NCBI RefSeq assembly: GCF_001411555.2
Contig: NC_049901.1
Coordinates: 27,546,372 to 27,610,371 of the forward strand
Direction: 5' to 3'
From: Juglans regia
Lineage: Eukaryota; Streptophyta; Magnoliopsida; Fagales; Juglandaceae
DNA length: 64,000 nt
The notes beneath the pieces were generated by a model. The model made no database searches. It saw nothing but the letters and a program-made list of their open reading frames with translations, and had not been told where the DNA came from. Numbering within the stretch: the first letter of the stretch is position 1; every line of letters starts with the position of its first letter. A program made the translations under genes and the position numbers. Of this stretch, positions 45,804 to 57,233 are shown piece after piece.

Positions 45804-46212
45804 AAACTCTAAATTCCTTAGTCATTTGTCGGCATAACTCTTTTTTAACGGCTTTGAGTTGCTTTCATCCTTTCTAGGGATTAATTACACTTGCTTTCGT
45901 ACGTTTTGCAAGTACTTTGGTCCTAGCAACTTCCTTTCACCTACTTCATCCCAATATAGAGGAGATCTACACTTCCTTCCATACAAGGCTTCGTAAGGTG
46001 CCATTTGTATTGTAGCCTGAAAGCTATTATTGTAAGCAAATTCTACCAATGGCAAATGGTTTTCCTAATCGCCACTTAACTTCGTTATGCAAGTAGTAGC
46101 ATATCTTCCAGTGTCTAAATAGTTTGCTTTGTCTGTTTGTCTGTCTAAGGGTGATAGCCACTGCTAAACCTTAGATTCGTGCCCAACATCTTCTATAAAC
46201 TTTGCCAAAATG

Positions 46213-46590
46213 CTAAGTGAACCGCGTGTCTCTATCAGATACTATAGACTTAGGCAATCCATGAAGTATGACTATTTCGTTAACATAGACTCGAGAGAGC
46301 TTGTCCAATGAATCCGTGTTAGTAATTGGTAAGAAATGTGCACTTTTGGTCAATTGGTCAACTATGACCCAAATCAAATTCTTCCCTGACAATGTCCTTG
46401 GCAAACCTACCATGAAATCCAAAGACACATCCTCCCACTTCCATTTTAGAATCAGTAATGGTTGTAATTCTCCCGCTGGTCTCTGATGCTCAGCCTTTAC
46501 CAATTGGCAAATTGAACATTTTGTAACAAATTCAGCCACATCTCTTTTTATTCCATCCCACCGAAATTGTCCATTCAAGTCCCGTTATAT
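46213..46590 (-). pseudogene. Integrase catalytic core, minus-strand chromovirus
   Basis: The segment reads CSICQLVKAEHQRPAGELQP, WEDVSLDFMVGLP with the first catalytic Asp, then IVILHGLPKSIVSDRDTRFT with the second. The HHCC zinc finger is only partly present upstream (the CSIC half), and the third catalytic residue (Glu) lies beyond a break near 46200. Flanking frames contain stops. Confidence 0.85.
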
Positions 46591-46720
46591 TTTGGTACTA
46601 TCAGGATGAGCAGTATATGGTGTACACTTCCTTCAGAATCATTTCCTTTAATTTAGGAACATTATGAATCACTTTCCTCTCCTTGTAATGCAACATCCCA
46701 TCCTTACCAATCGAGAAGTG

Positions 46721-47473
46721 TTACGGTCCTTCGGATTTTAGAATTTTCTGTCGAAGTTTCTCCAATTTATCATCCTTACTCTTTCCCTCGATGATTTCCT
46801 CATCAGTCAATGGCACAATCTCTTGTACCATCGTTAATCTGACATCTCTTGGTGGCTTTCCTATTAGCAATTCCCTCATTTCTGCCAAAAGTGATTGCAT
46901 GTCGGATTGGGTCTTACGACTAAAGAGATCTGCTACCACATTGGCCTTTCCACGGTGATACTTGATCTCACATTGATAATCGCTAATCATCTCCACCCAT
47001 CTTCTTTGCCTCATGTTCAGATTCTTCTAACTAAACAAGTATTTGAGGCTTTTATGATCAGTGTACACCTCACACTTTTCTCCATAAAGATAATGTCTCC
47101 AAATTTTCAGCACAAAAACTATGGCGGCAAGTTCCAAGTCATGTGTAGGATAATCCTGCTCGTGATCCTTGAGTTGTCACGAAGCATATGCGATGACTCG
47201 CTCTTCTTGCATCAATATGCACCCTAATCCCATCTTAGAGGTGTTACTATAAACCACATACGACTTATGAGGCTCATGTAAAGCCAACACAGGTGTCGTG
47301 GTTAATCTTCTTTTGAGTTCCTGGAAACTCCTTTCCCAATCCTCACACCAAACGTCATTATTTTTCGTCAATGCCATTAAGGGGCCAAACAATTTAGAAA
47401 ATCCTTTGACGACTTTTCTATAATATCCTGCCAAACCCAGAGAACTCTGAATATGCATACCACAAGATAGCAA
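46721..47473 (-). pseudogene. RT end / RNase H region of minus-strand chromovirus
   Basis: Segment 47473-47177 reads LGLAGYYRKVVKGFSKL, PLMALTKN and ELKRRLTTTPVLALHEP, then VYSNTSKMGLGCILMQ, with Asn where the RNase H Asp is expected. Segment 47014-46721 reads RWVEMISDYQCEIKYHRGKA then NVVADLFSR, the RNase H end. The RT catalytic core, protease and gag are absent, because the element is cut at about 47455. Confidence 0.85.
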
Positions 47474-49075
47474 GATTCAACCAATGAAAAACAAGCAAAG
47501 TTCAGAATATATATACAAATGCTATCCAAAGTAAAATGAAAGTTTACTTACAAAAATCCGAAGTATAAACTTAGCAAAATCTGAAAAATACATGCAAGAC
47601 ATATAGGAAAAAAAAGAAAAGAGAAACCCTAATCTTGAATTAAGAGTGGTCATGTGTATGCATCTAGGGTTTTCGAAAATACGTTCCGATGAGAACCCCT
47701 AGAGTCCGAAACTCTTGAGGTTAAGAAACCCTAACCTTCTTCTAAGTGGTGGTCGTGGCCTTCAATCCCTCTACACATGGTGTTCAAGAGTTTGAAACAA
47801 AAGATATTTTTGGGTCCTTCCTCTTATTGAAGAAAAACCCTAGTTTCTAAGTGAGAGTGTGTACACATGTGAGAAAAACCCTAAATCCGAAACTTAGTGT
47901 TGTTCTTCCCTCTTGGCCGTGTGTGTGTGAGAGAGAAATGTTGGAATGGTTCTTACCTCCTCATGTTCTTTCTCTAGCCGAATGATGTATGAGAAATCCT
48001 TGTGATTCTTGAAAAGGTGGAGAGAAATAGTGGTGTTTGGTTGGTGAGAAAGTGTAAGAACTCGAAGAGAAATGGTGAGTGCCGAAAATCCCTTAGAAGA
48101 AGAGTTGAAAACTTGAGTAAAAATGCCTCCATGACTTTCGGCTATACCCTTAAATAGTGCTTTCCCTCCTTGACAAATCCAAGAGCCTTTGCATGGATGC
48201 CACTTGGCAAAAAGACTCTTCCCTTTCCCCCTTGATGGGATTGCATGGGAAATCCAAAAGTTGCCTTATGTGGGTGGCGTGTGGCTCTCAGAATCTAGAA
48301 CCGTCTTTTGCCCCACCTTCCAATTTTTCCCTTCTCCACTTGTCTAGATACAATGCACTTGGTGGCTCAAAGGTAAAAACACAAAACTCTAATCTTTCTT
48401 GAAATCCTACTAGTATGAATGGCTGCCATGTGGCAAAAAGGATGTGTGTGTCTTGCTCTTGCCGAAACCCTAGGTTACTTCTAGTGACTCTTTGTCTTCC
48501 CAAGATGACCTTGAGTCTCCCCCATGTGGTTGCTGTCACCCCTCTCTCTCTTGCTCCTCCAAAAAGTTTCTTCTAGAACATGCCCTTCTCTCCTCCCAAG
48601 CAAGATATTTCTTGGAACGCCAAAAGTCCCTCTTCAAGTTTGACAAGTGTCAGTCTCCGAAATGGGCCTTTCATGTGGGCATGTAAGCCCTACTTTGGTG
48701 ACATCATCCTCCACTCACATCTTCTAGAACCTCCTGCATGTTGGACAAGTGTCACTCCCTGCCTCTTCCCTAGGTTTCTCTTCTAGAAAAGACTAAATGG
48801 CCCTTCTTGTGCCATGTGGCGCCTACACCCATTTTTTGAAATCACAGTTTGGCTTCTAAGCCCTAAGTTCAACCTAGTTGGCCAAAATTCACATGGGCTT
48901 GTTGGGCTCTTTCCTCCACCTATCTCTTATGGACTTCCTATTCTTAGAACTCTTAGGATCCAAAAATACAATATACTCTAAGGTTTTTCCTCCAACACTT
49001 TGCATCTTCCAATAACTAAAATAATTCTCCAAATAAAACTAGGAATGGGGACTTGGCAAAGTCCGAGTTCTCACA
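47456..49075 (-). repeat. LTR c of element E (outer right LTR, truncated)
   Basis: It starts CATACCACAAGATAGCAAGA, identical to 37137 onwards, and continues to GAGTTCTCACA at 49075, followed by the TTATG duplication. In element sense it is the 5' part of the LTR. No primer-binding site or gag lies inside, so the inner boundary is a break. Confidence 0.75.
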
Positions 49076-49080
49076 TTATG

Positions 49081-50141
49081 TTATGTTACCAATGCATTGA
49101 GAACTAGTCTACAGACAACGTAGTTTCAACTTGAGTTGTACTATGGTCACCAGTAAGTACTCACAGTGTATATAGGGAACTATGATGATACCATACGTTA
49201 TGATGTTAATGTTATGATTAAATGTGAATTGCTAATAATAATGAAACATCATGATGAAATATATTTTTTTTGACAGTTGAAGTGAAAAATGTTCTCTATA
49301 AGAAAATGTTTCTCAGTTTTCTTAAAATGTTGAGGAATTTGGATGGGAGACAAATACAATTTTTTTTTTTTCTGAATATCATTGCATGCATCTCATGTTT
49401 ATCATTAATCATGCATATTTTATTTTTGTGCATATTGGTTGAATAAATTACTGAGATTTCAAGTATATCTCACCCTTTGTGGTAGTTGTGTCAGACGGAC
49501 TAGATGGACAAGGGGATCTGATTGATTAAAGAGGAGCTGGATCTTGACAAAAGATTAGACCTCATCTTGATGTTTATAGCCCTACCCTTCGTGCTTTAGA
49601 ACACATGAAGCAGTTGATTTAGCCATGGAGACTTATTATCAAGAATAATTGTATTAGGATTATGCTACCATATGATTTGAACTTATGATGCGTATGAATG
49701 ACATTGGGATATTTTAGTTTATTCTGACATAAGTTTTATTTGGTCACCCTTATTCCACTACGGTTATTGCATACTGTTAGATGCATTGCATATTAACTCT
49801 CATGAACGGAGGTATGTAACCTTGTGTTCCATGTTTCAACGCTCTAAGTCTCCATTCCATCCCAAGCAAAGGTTGGGGGCGTCACAAGCATTTGTATTAC
49901 GGATATGCTACCTTATGATTTGAACTTATGATGGTTATTAATAATATTACGATGGTTTAGTTTATTCTAGCATAAGTATTACATACTTACCCTTTTTTCG
50001 CTATAATTATTACATACTGGTAGTTGCATTTTAGGATGCATTGCATATTAACTGCCATGAACGGGGGTATGTAATCTTGTGTTGCATATCCCGATGCTCT
50101 AAGTCTCCGTTCCATCCCAAGTGGAGGTTAGGGGAGTCATA
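49081..50141 (+). mobile_element. LTR H, right part (3' 1.06 kb), with duplicated terminus
   Basis: It continues LTR H after element E. It carries the hairpin TGAGATTT...ATATCTCA (49452-49472). The final 246 bp (49641-49886, ending GGGGGCGTCACA) are repeated as 49887-50141 (ending GGGGAGTCATA). The primer-binding site follows at 50145. Confidence 0.85.
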
Positions 50142-50144
50142 GAG

Positions 50145-50156
50145 TGGTATCAGAGC
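50145..50156 (+). promoter_or_regulatory. Primer-binding site for initiator tRNA-Met
   Basis: TGGTATCAGAGC is complementary to the 3' end of plant tRNA-iMet, as in many plant gypsy and copia elements. It lies three bases after the LTR H terminus and defines the start of the internal region. Confidence 0.9.
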
Positions 50157-50226
50157 AATTACATCTTTGGATAAATCCACATGTCCCTAGGAATGAAATG
50201 CTAGGGGATAGGTTCTAATCTTTAGA

Positions 50227-51290
50227 ATGGATAGGCTTGAATCTTGCAGCAAGAGCAGGATCTGATACATGTGCATCACAGGGCTTAGAGGTTGAAGCAG
50301 ACTTAAAAGTAGAATGGCACATGAAAGAAGCAAAAGAAACCCCAAAGGATCCAATGCTCGTTAGGATTAGGACTGCTGTTTGGACAAAGGACGCGATTTG
50401 GCGAACTCAATTCGCCAAATGGTGGAAACAACGAAGCAGCAACATGAGATAATCTTGAAGCAAAACCAATAGCAGCCATGCCCGCAGACTAAACGACAAG
50501 AGTGCGGAGGTTGCTCATATGAAAAGTTTCCAATAAACAGATACCCTCATTTCATGGGAATTGAGGGACCCGTGAGAGCCAACAAGTGGCTACTCGATCT
50601 CGACAGAACCTTCAAGATCAGTGGCTTTACGAAGGAGAAGATAGTACAGTACATTGAGCATTTGATACAAGGAGAAGCCGGTATTTGGTGGGATACCAAA
50701 AGGCAATTGGTGACAAGGGAATTAGGCAATATCGCTGCTTTGACTTTACATAGGTTCAAAGAAGATTTCGACAATCACTGAAGACCCAGAAGGTTCAAGA
50801 GTTTGCCACTTTAATACAAGGCAATCTCAAAGTTGAGCAATATGCTGCAAAGTTCATGGAGTTGGGAAGGTTCGCTTCGCATCGATCACCAACGAAAAGA
50901 TGCAGGCACAAAAATTCAAAGCAGGACTTCAACGTCGGATTTGTAGTTATGTAGTCGGGTTTTGCATCAACAATTTTCAGGAGTTGGTTAACGTAGCCGT
51001 TATAACTGAAGCAGAACAACAAAGTTTAGCAACCCAGATTAACCTAGAACAGAAAAGAGCATCCTCCTTCCCTGCAGGAGGGAGTAATGCCAAAAGAAGG
51101 ATAATACAAGGAGCTATTAAAGACAAAGGCATCATGCCAGCCCCACCTACTACCGTAAGAAGTGCAAAAAGATTTATGGAGGTGAATGCTGAGTAGGTTT
51201 AGGGGTATGCTTCCAATGCGGTCAACCAAGGCACACGATTTGGGAGTGCCCTTAGAATGCACAAGGTGAGAGGAACGCTCCTAACAACCG
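50227..51290 (+). pseudogene. gag of plus-strand chromovirus
   Basis: Readable pieces are KDPMLVRIRTAVWTKDAIWR (50340-50450), the capsid segment ANKWLLDLDRTFKISGF, EHLIQGEAGIWWDTKRQL and HRFKEDFDNH (50554-50780), and FKAGLQRRICSY (50900 onwards). Then comes a CCHC zinc knuckle, CFQCGQPRHTIWEC (51208-51249, Cys-X2-Cys-X4-His-X4-Cys). At least three frameshifts or stops separate the pieces. The start codon is uncertain; an ATG at 50227 is quickly stopped. Confidence 0.85.
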
Positions 51291-51479
51291 GCCAAATCAG
51301 AGGCCGCCTCCCCAAGCTCGTGTGTACACTATCATCCTCGGAGAGATAAGCGAGGAGATTCCCGAAGATGAAGAGATGAGAGTCATCACTGGTATTCTTC
51401 CTTAGTACCTCTATTTAGAAGTTTGCCTTTATAAATTAGTAGAAACAAATATAGTAGTTTGAATGCACCGTAGGTAAAA

Positions 51480-51950
51480 TTACGCTATACGAATTTAAGG
51501 CTTGTGCTTTGTTTGACTCTGGCCTTGCGAGGTCCTTTGTGTCCGCGGCATTTGCACGCACGTTTGACCTACTAACCCAAACGTTACCTCAAGCTATAGT
51601 AGTGTCAATTCCTAATGGGAGTACGATCACATTTACCAACGTACTTAGAAACCGCCCACTATGCCTAGGAGGGAGATTGATGGAAGCCGATTTGATCCTC
51701 TTTAACTTATTAGGATTCAACATTATATTAGGGATGGACTGGTTATCCAAGCACTTTGCTAGGATAGATTACCGAAACATGGAGATTATCCTCGATCTAC
51801 CCAAAGATGGATGAATCTATTATACGGGAGGGACTGTGAAGGCTACCCCCCCTTTCTAATCTCGGCTTTGCAAGCAAGGAAGTGCATCGCCAGTGGTGCT
51901 TTGGCTTATTTGGCACTCATAGTGGAGGACTCTGGTAGAAATAAAGAGAT
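51480..51950 (+). pseudogene. Retropepsin-like protease region
   Basis: The segment reads FDSGLARSFVS, with the Asp-Ser-Gly active-site triad kept but the usual following Ala/Thr-His changed to Leu-Ala-Arg. It is followed by LGMDWLSKHFARIDYRNM, the conserved second block. A stop at 51812 and a shifted frame (51811-51950) lead towards RT. The segment is cut by a solo LTR at 51955. Confidence 0.85.
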
Positions 51951-51954
51951 TCAG

Positions 51955-54165
51955 TGTGGCCGGTCGGGAAAACATGGGAATCGAGACGCCGGGATGATGA
52001 CAACACGGTCACACATCCCAACGAAAGTGCCAAGTGTGTGTACAAGCGACAATGTACAATAACAACGCAGCGGATAATTAAGTCTACTAAGTACCAGAAT
52101 TTAAATACAAGTAAACATCAGTGAAGTTTAAAAAGCAGTTATACAGTCATCCAAAATAAAGTTTAACACATATCCCAAAATACAAATAAGTAAAATAAAA
52201 TATCAAAGCCAGTGATCCCAGATCACTCCTCGGGCGGAGCCGTCTCCTCAGGCTCGCCCTCCTCCTCCTCATCTGCATCAAAATCTGCATTACCACATAA
52301 TGGTACCGCAGGTAAGTATAACTCAAATAATCCTCAGGAATAAAAATGCATTAATGCAACCAACATGCATGCATATGATGAAATATGCATTTTCCTCAAA
52401 ACATCATTTTCCCCGAAAATGATAATTTTTCAACACACGCCAAAATCCCATTTGGCCCAAAAAATAATCTGTAAAACATTTTCCCAGAAAATGATTTACA
52501 CAAAATCCAACACACACTATTTTCCCAGAAAATAGCCAATTAATCCGTTATTACCCTATGCACCATGGCCTCCCCTAGGGACCATCCGCACGTCCTGGCT
52601 TCGTAGCGATGCCCAGTTCCACGCCCAGCGCGTTCATGGCCGAGCACCCACTACGCAACGAGTGATGCCCAGTTCCGCGCCCAGCGCGTACATGTCCAGA
52701 CATCCTCTAGTCCCCACCAGCAGAAGGACCACGGAGTCGGCACGAATCTCTCGTCCGATCCCATTGTCGCCCGGCGACAATCCAGGGGACGTTACTCAGT
52801 ATATTCCGCTCCCAAGTAACCAGAGGAGCTCCACCGAGATAATGCCCCATCTCGGCTTGGGGTCGTGATACGCATGCACCCAAATTCCATTCTCATATGA
52901 AAACCCAGTTTTCATAAACACATGAACATGAATGCAATACACGAAAACCCAATTTTCCTTTACAAACATGATCATGCATGATATCATGAAATGTACATAT
53001 ACCGACACTAATCAACAACCATCAATAACCAACCCAATCAAATCCAACCAAACAACTCCAATCACCAATCCATCTAACCCCCGTACTCCTCGGACTCAGT
53101 CTGGCAAAACTAATCAACAGTTCAAATACAGTGAAATGTGTTAGTGCAAAAATACATTAAATTCACAAGAATCCTTTGGAGAAATACTTACAGTGCTATA
53201 AAGCAATTTCTGAAGGATCACGAAGCTGCAAGAAGTGGAAAAACAGCTACCGAACAGTGTAAAATACATTATGGCCGTGGGTCACAGATACCCACTTTTT
53301 AACGGAGACAAACGAAGACCCAAAAATGATAGGGTAGGGCCTAGGGAGGTCAGTGAAGCTAGTGGTGGTGAAGGTTGGCCGTGGGTGGCGGCGCAATTGG
53401 CGGTAGAAGACCAAAATACCCAAATCGGAGATGTGGATGGTGGAGCTTCACCGGTGGCAGATCGGAGGTGGGGTTGGGTCCAATGGGTTGCCAAGAGGCC
53501 GGGGATGAAGTGGTGTGAAGATGGTGGCCAATGGTGGTGTGACGGCGGCGCTGGAGCGAAAGTGACGCTGCGGCTTTGAAGGGCTACTGGTGGTTAACGG
53601 CGGCGCGGATGGAGGTGAGGTTGGTGGGGTGAGGTCGCCGGCGGCTGGGGAACCAAATGGGGTGGGCGGTGACGGCCACGATGGCGCGGCGGCAGTGGGT
53701 TGGGGGTGAGCGACAGAACGCACGGGAGAGAGGGAGAGCGGGCTGGGTCGCGCGGGAGAGAAGGCCGAAGGAGAAATAAGGGGAAAAAGAAAAGAAAGAG
53801 AAAAGAAAAGGAGGAAAAGAAAAATAGAAGGAAAAGAAATGAGGTCCAATCCTCATAACTTGGGTCACAAAAATGATCCAACGGAATCGATTTTAACACA
53901 GCAAGTTAAATAAAATAATTTAAACGTAATGGTAAAGTGAAATTAAAATAATTAAATCTCACAGTAATTAATTTAGAATAAAGAGATTTTGAATGCATAA
54001 CAATAAATAAATATTAAGAAAGCACAAAAAAATTTTAATTTTCACCAATTAAAAATCATAAAATAACCCAAATAAAATTTAATAATTATAAAACAAGAGA
54101 ATAATTTTTGAATAAAATAAAAAATAATCTTTCAATAAAAATACACTAAAATAAAGGGTGTTACA
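51955..54165 (-). mobile_element. LTR X: 2211-bp solo LTR with target duplication TTCAG
   Basis: TTCAG occurs at 51950-51954 and 54166-54170. The LTR starts TGTGGCC and ends GTGTTACA, so in element sense it begins TGTAACACCC on the minus strand. It has no internal region. It is GC-rich in its middle (52550-52860 and 53250-53760), giving long spurious Pro/Ser-rich frames. The GGGG-loop hairpin lies at 52834-52855. It is a different family from LTRs A-H except for this motif and its flanks. Confidence 0.93.
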
Positions 54166-54170
54166 TTCAG

Positions 54171-55070
54171 GGAATACTAGTAGTCGAGGATTATCCTAAG
54201 GTTTTCACTGACAACTTACTTGGATTACCCCCCGATAGGGAGACCAAATTCGTTATAGAGCTGGAACCAGCTACAAACCCTCTCCATAAAGCACCCTATC
54301 TTATGGCCCCGTTAGAGCTTAAGGAGTTAAAGAAGTAGATAGAGGAACTACTAGAAAAGGGATTCATTTGACCTAGTTCGTCACCTTGGTGTGCACTAGT
54401 TTTGTTTGTAAAGAAGACGGATGGATCATTGAGGATGTGCATTAATTTGAACAAGTTAACGATAAAAAATAAGTATCCGTTACCACATATAGATGACCTA
54501 TTAGATCAATTGCAAGGAGCATTGCTGTTCTCGTAAATAGACTTAAGATCCAGTTATCAATAGCTTAAGATTAGGGAGCAGGATATCCCTAAAATGGCAT
54601 TTTGAACAAAATACAGGCACTACGAATTCCTAGTAATGCCCTTTGGCTAACCAATGCTCTTGCCGCATTTATGGATATGATGAACAGAGTATTCAGAACC
54701 TACCTGAATAACTTTGTTTTCGTATTCATTGATGACGTATTCATTGATGACATATTAATTTACTCTAAATGTGAAGAGGAACACAAGTAGCATCTCCGCC
54801 TAGCATTAGAGAAATTGAAATAGCAAAAGCTATATGCCAAATTCAACAAGTGTGAATTTTGGCTTAAGGAGGTAAAATTTTTAGGGCATGTAATCTCGAG
54901 TCAATGAGTGCCGGTTGATCCTAGCAAGATTGAAGCTGTGGTAAATTGGAGGCATATGACTAATGTGCATGAGATACGGAGTTTCCTAGGTTTAGCTGGT
55001 TACTATCAACGATTCGGGCAGGATTCTCCAAGCTAGCAGGACAACTCACTAACCAAGAAAAAAGCTAAGT
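54171..55070 (+). pseudogene. Reverse transcriptase of plus-strand chromovirus
   Basis: Pol resumes after [84 protein letters not shown] and FLVMPFG. At 54722-54751 the 15 bases GTATTCATTGATGAC are exactly duplicated in tandem, so the F-I-D-D catalytic motif appears twice ([15 protein letters not shown]). Many stops (TAG, TGA, TAA) fall at Gln/Trp-type positions. Confidence 0.9.
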
Positions 55071-55078
55071 ATGTTTGG

Positions 55079-55535
55079 ATGGAGAAGTGCGAGCAGTGTT
55101 TTATGCAACTCAAGAAAAGGCTTACAACTGCACCAATTTTAGCACTCCCTAAACCAAATAAACCTTACATAGTTTTTAGCGACACATCTAAATCAGGACT
55201 TGGATGTGTACTCATGCAAGAAGGAACGACTTGTTGCCTACGCTTTGCATCAACTAAAGAACCATGAGCAAAACTTCCCCACCCACGACTTAGAACTAGC
55301 CGCTGTAGTTTTCACCTTGAAAATCTAGAGGCATTATTTGTGTGGCGAAACTTGCAAGATCTACACTAACCACAAAAGCCTCACGTACTTATTCAGTCAA
55401 AAGAATTTTAATATGAGGCAAATGAGATGGTTAGAAATGATTAGCGACTACCAGTGTAAAATCAAGTATCACCCTAGAAAGGCTAACATCATAGCAAACA
55501 CGTTAAGTCGTAAATCCCAAAAGGATGATCCTTAA
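55079..55535 (+). pseudogene. RNase H region of plus-strand chromovirus
   Basis: The segment reads [32 protein letters not shown] (Asp kept), then in another frame KIYTNHKSLTYLFSQK, RWLEMISDYQCKIKYHPRKA and NTLSRKS. One frameshift near 55260 and a stop separate the two parts. Confidence 0.9.
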
Positions 55536-55659
55536 AATTCTGCTTTGGAAATGGAGTCACTATTGCACAGCATGAGAAACTTATTAATTAAAGATCTCCA
55601 TCCGATGCATCCCTCATGGCAGTACAAGTGATGGTACCTTTGAATTGGGAGGAAGTGAT

Positions 55660-56470
55660 TAAGCAATAGATGGAAGATCCCAAGTGGTCAGGAATCAGGC
55701 AGAAGGTAGAAGGGAAAGAGGGACTAGAAGGGTTCACTATTAGGGATGATGGGTTGTTATACTACCAAGACCATAAAGTGATCCCAACTAATCCAGAAAT
55801 CAGGGAAAGGATATTGAAGGAAGCTGATCAGACTCCCTACATAGTTCATCCTGGAAGTACGAGGATCTATCAAGATCTGAAGTGACATTTCTAGTGGGAA
55901 GGCCCGAAAAAGGATGTGGCGAACTATGTGAATGAATGTTCGTCACTAGGGTAGTAAAAGCATAACATCAAAAACCCACTAGTGAGCTATAGCCACTATC
56001 AATCCCAGAATGGAAATGGGAAAGATATATCAATGGACTTCGCAGTTAGACTACCAAGAATCTCAATAGTAATAACTCTATTTTGCCAGTGAAAAAGATC
56101 GACCCCATGGAGAAATTAACACAGTTGTTTGTATCCAAAATAGTACGACTTCATGGAGTTCCAAAGATGATCATATCAGATAGGGATACGCATTTTACCT
56201 CTTGTTTCTGGCAAAGCCTTTAGGACGTGTTGGGCACCAAATTGAAATTTAGTAGTGCCTATCACCCTTAAACCTATGGATAAGCCGAACGAACAATTCA
56301 AACTCTGGAAGACATGTTGAGAGCTTGCATTTTGCACAGGAAAGGCGATGGGGAAGAACACTAGCCCCTAATAGAATTTGTTTATAATAATAGCTTTTAG
56401 GCCAACATTCAGATGGCGCCCTGCGAAGCTTTGTATAAAGGAAATGCAGATCTCCCTTATATTGAGATGA
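55660..56470 (+). pseudogene. Integrase of plus-strand chromovirus
   Basis: The N-terminal part reads FTIRDDGLLYYQDHKVIPTN, ERILKEADQTPYIVHPGSTR and YQDLK (55670-55885), the zinc-binding region with its His. The core is frame-shifted: [10 protein letters not shown] (first Asp) near 56030, a [13 protein letters not shown] segment near 56175-56205, and an FVYNNS-like segment near 56377. Stops are numerous. Confidence 0.8.
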
Positions 56471-56515
56471 AGTAGGGGAAGAAAAAATTTATGGTGCGAA
56501 GAGCTTCTGCAAGAA

Positions 56516-57040
56516 ATGAAAGAGCAAATTCAGTTAATAAATGAAAGGATGAAGGCTGCCCAGGATAGACAGAAGAGCTATGCCGAACATCGAAGAAGGA
56601 GCCTTGAGTTCGAAGTTGGCAACTGGGTCTATATCAAAGTATCACCAATGAAAGGAGTTTTTAGGTTTGGAAAAAAGGAGAAGTTAAGTCCAAGATACGT
56701 TGGACCTCACGAGATATTGGAAAGAATGGGATCGGTCACTTATAGACTGGATCTTCTAGCTGAATTCTAAGGAATTCACAACGTATTCCACATATCTTCC
56801 CTCAAGAAGAGCTTCGAGAAACAAATGCCAATAGTTATAGATGGGAAGGATATTTTGCTATAGCCCAACCTAACCTATGAGGAGATCCCTATTCAGATTA
56901 CTGACTGGAAGGATAAGGAACTTAGAAATCAGTAAATTTCACTGGTTAAGGTGCTTTGGCAAAATCACGATATTGAAGAAGCCACATGGGAAAAAGAAGT
57001 TGACATGAAGACCAAATACCCTTATTTGTTTGGCATGTGA
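56516..57040 (+). pseudogene. Integrase C-terminus and chromodomain
   Basis: The segment reads [53 protein letters not shown] and, past a TAA at 56768, HNVFHISSLKKSFEKQ. The chromodomain tail has PNLTYEEIPIQITDWKDKEL and VLWQNHDIEEATWEKEVDM. It ends KTKYPYLFGM, stop at 57038-57040. The chromodomain places the element among plant chromoviruses. It is collinear with 30885-31363 and 31785-32243. Confidence 0.88.
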
Positions 57041-57057
57041 TTTGTGTAGCATCGAGA

Positions 57058-57233
57058 CACACATTCTTGATCATGATGAGCAAGGTAATATCAGAACTCG
57101 GAGAGCCCTAGCTGATGAGAAGCAATAGCCTTATGACCCCATTAGGTGGATGAATGAGACTAGGACTCTTTGGCTTAGACGCCATGTCCACTTGACCATT
57201 TTCGTCACACCTGATCAGCCTGAATGTAGTTGA
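57058..57233 (+). pseudogene. Chromovirus 3' accessory ORF, N-terminally deleted copy
   Basis: The frame reads THILDHDEQGNIRTRRALAD, stop, PYDPIRWMNETRTLWLRRHV, TPDQPECS, stop at 57231-57233. The first half of the ORF is lost by a deletion that joins the post-pol spacer to THILD. It confirms the reading frame and C-terminus of the copies at 31479 and 32355. Similarity to the chromovirus ends here, before any polypurine tract. Confidence 0.55.

Larger units (their letters stand above)
35322..49075 (-). mobile_element. Element E: 13.75-kb nested minus-strand LTR retrotransposon complex with TSD TTATG
   Basis: TTATG occurs at 35317-35321 and again at 49076-49080, and the segment between begins TGTGACACGCCC and ends GAGTTCTCACA. 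LTR sequence lies at both ends. The left LTR (35322-37458) and right LTR (47456-49075) are both truncated on their inner sides and overlap for only about 320 bp. Between them are two further LTRs (37459-41032 and 41033-44561) and a minus-strand pol remnant. The outer insertion is clear; the inner order must involve further insertion or recombination. Confidence 0.8.

Noticed and set aside
53235..53899. Several 70-133-codon Pro/Ser-rich frames
   Set aside because: All lie inside the GC-rich middle of solo LTR X and overlap in several frames on both strands.
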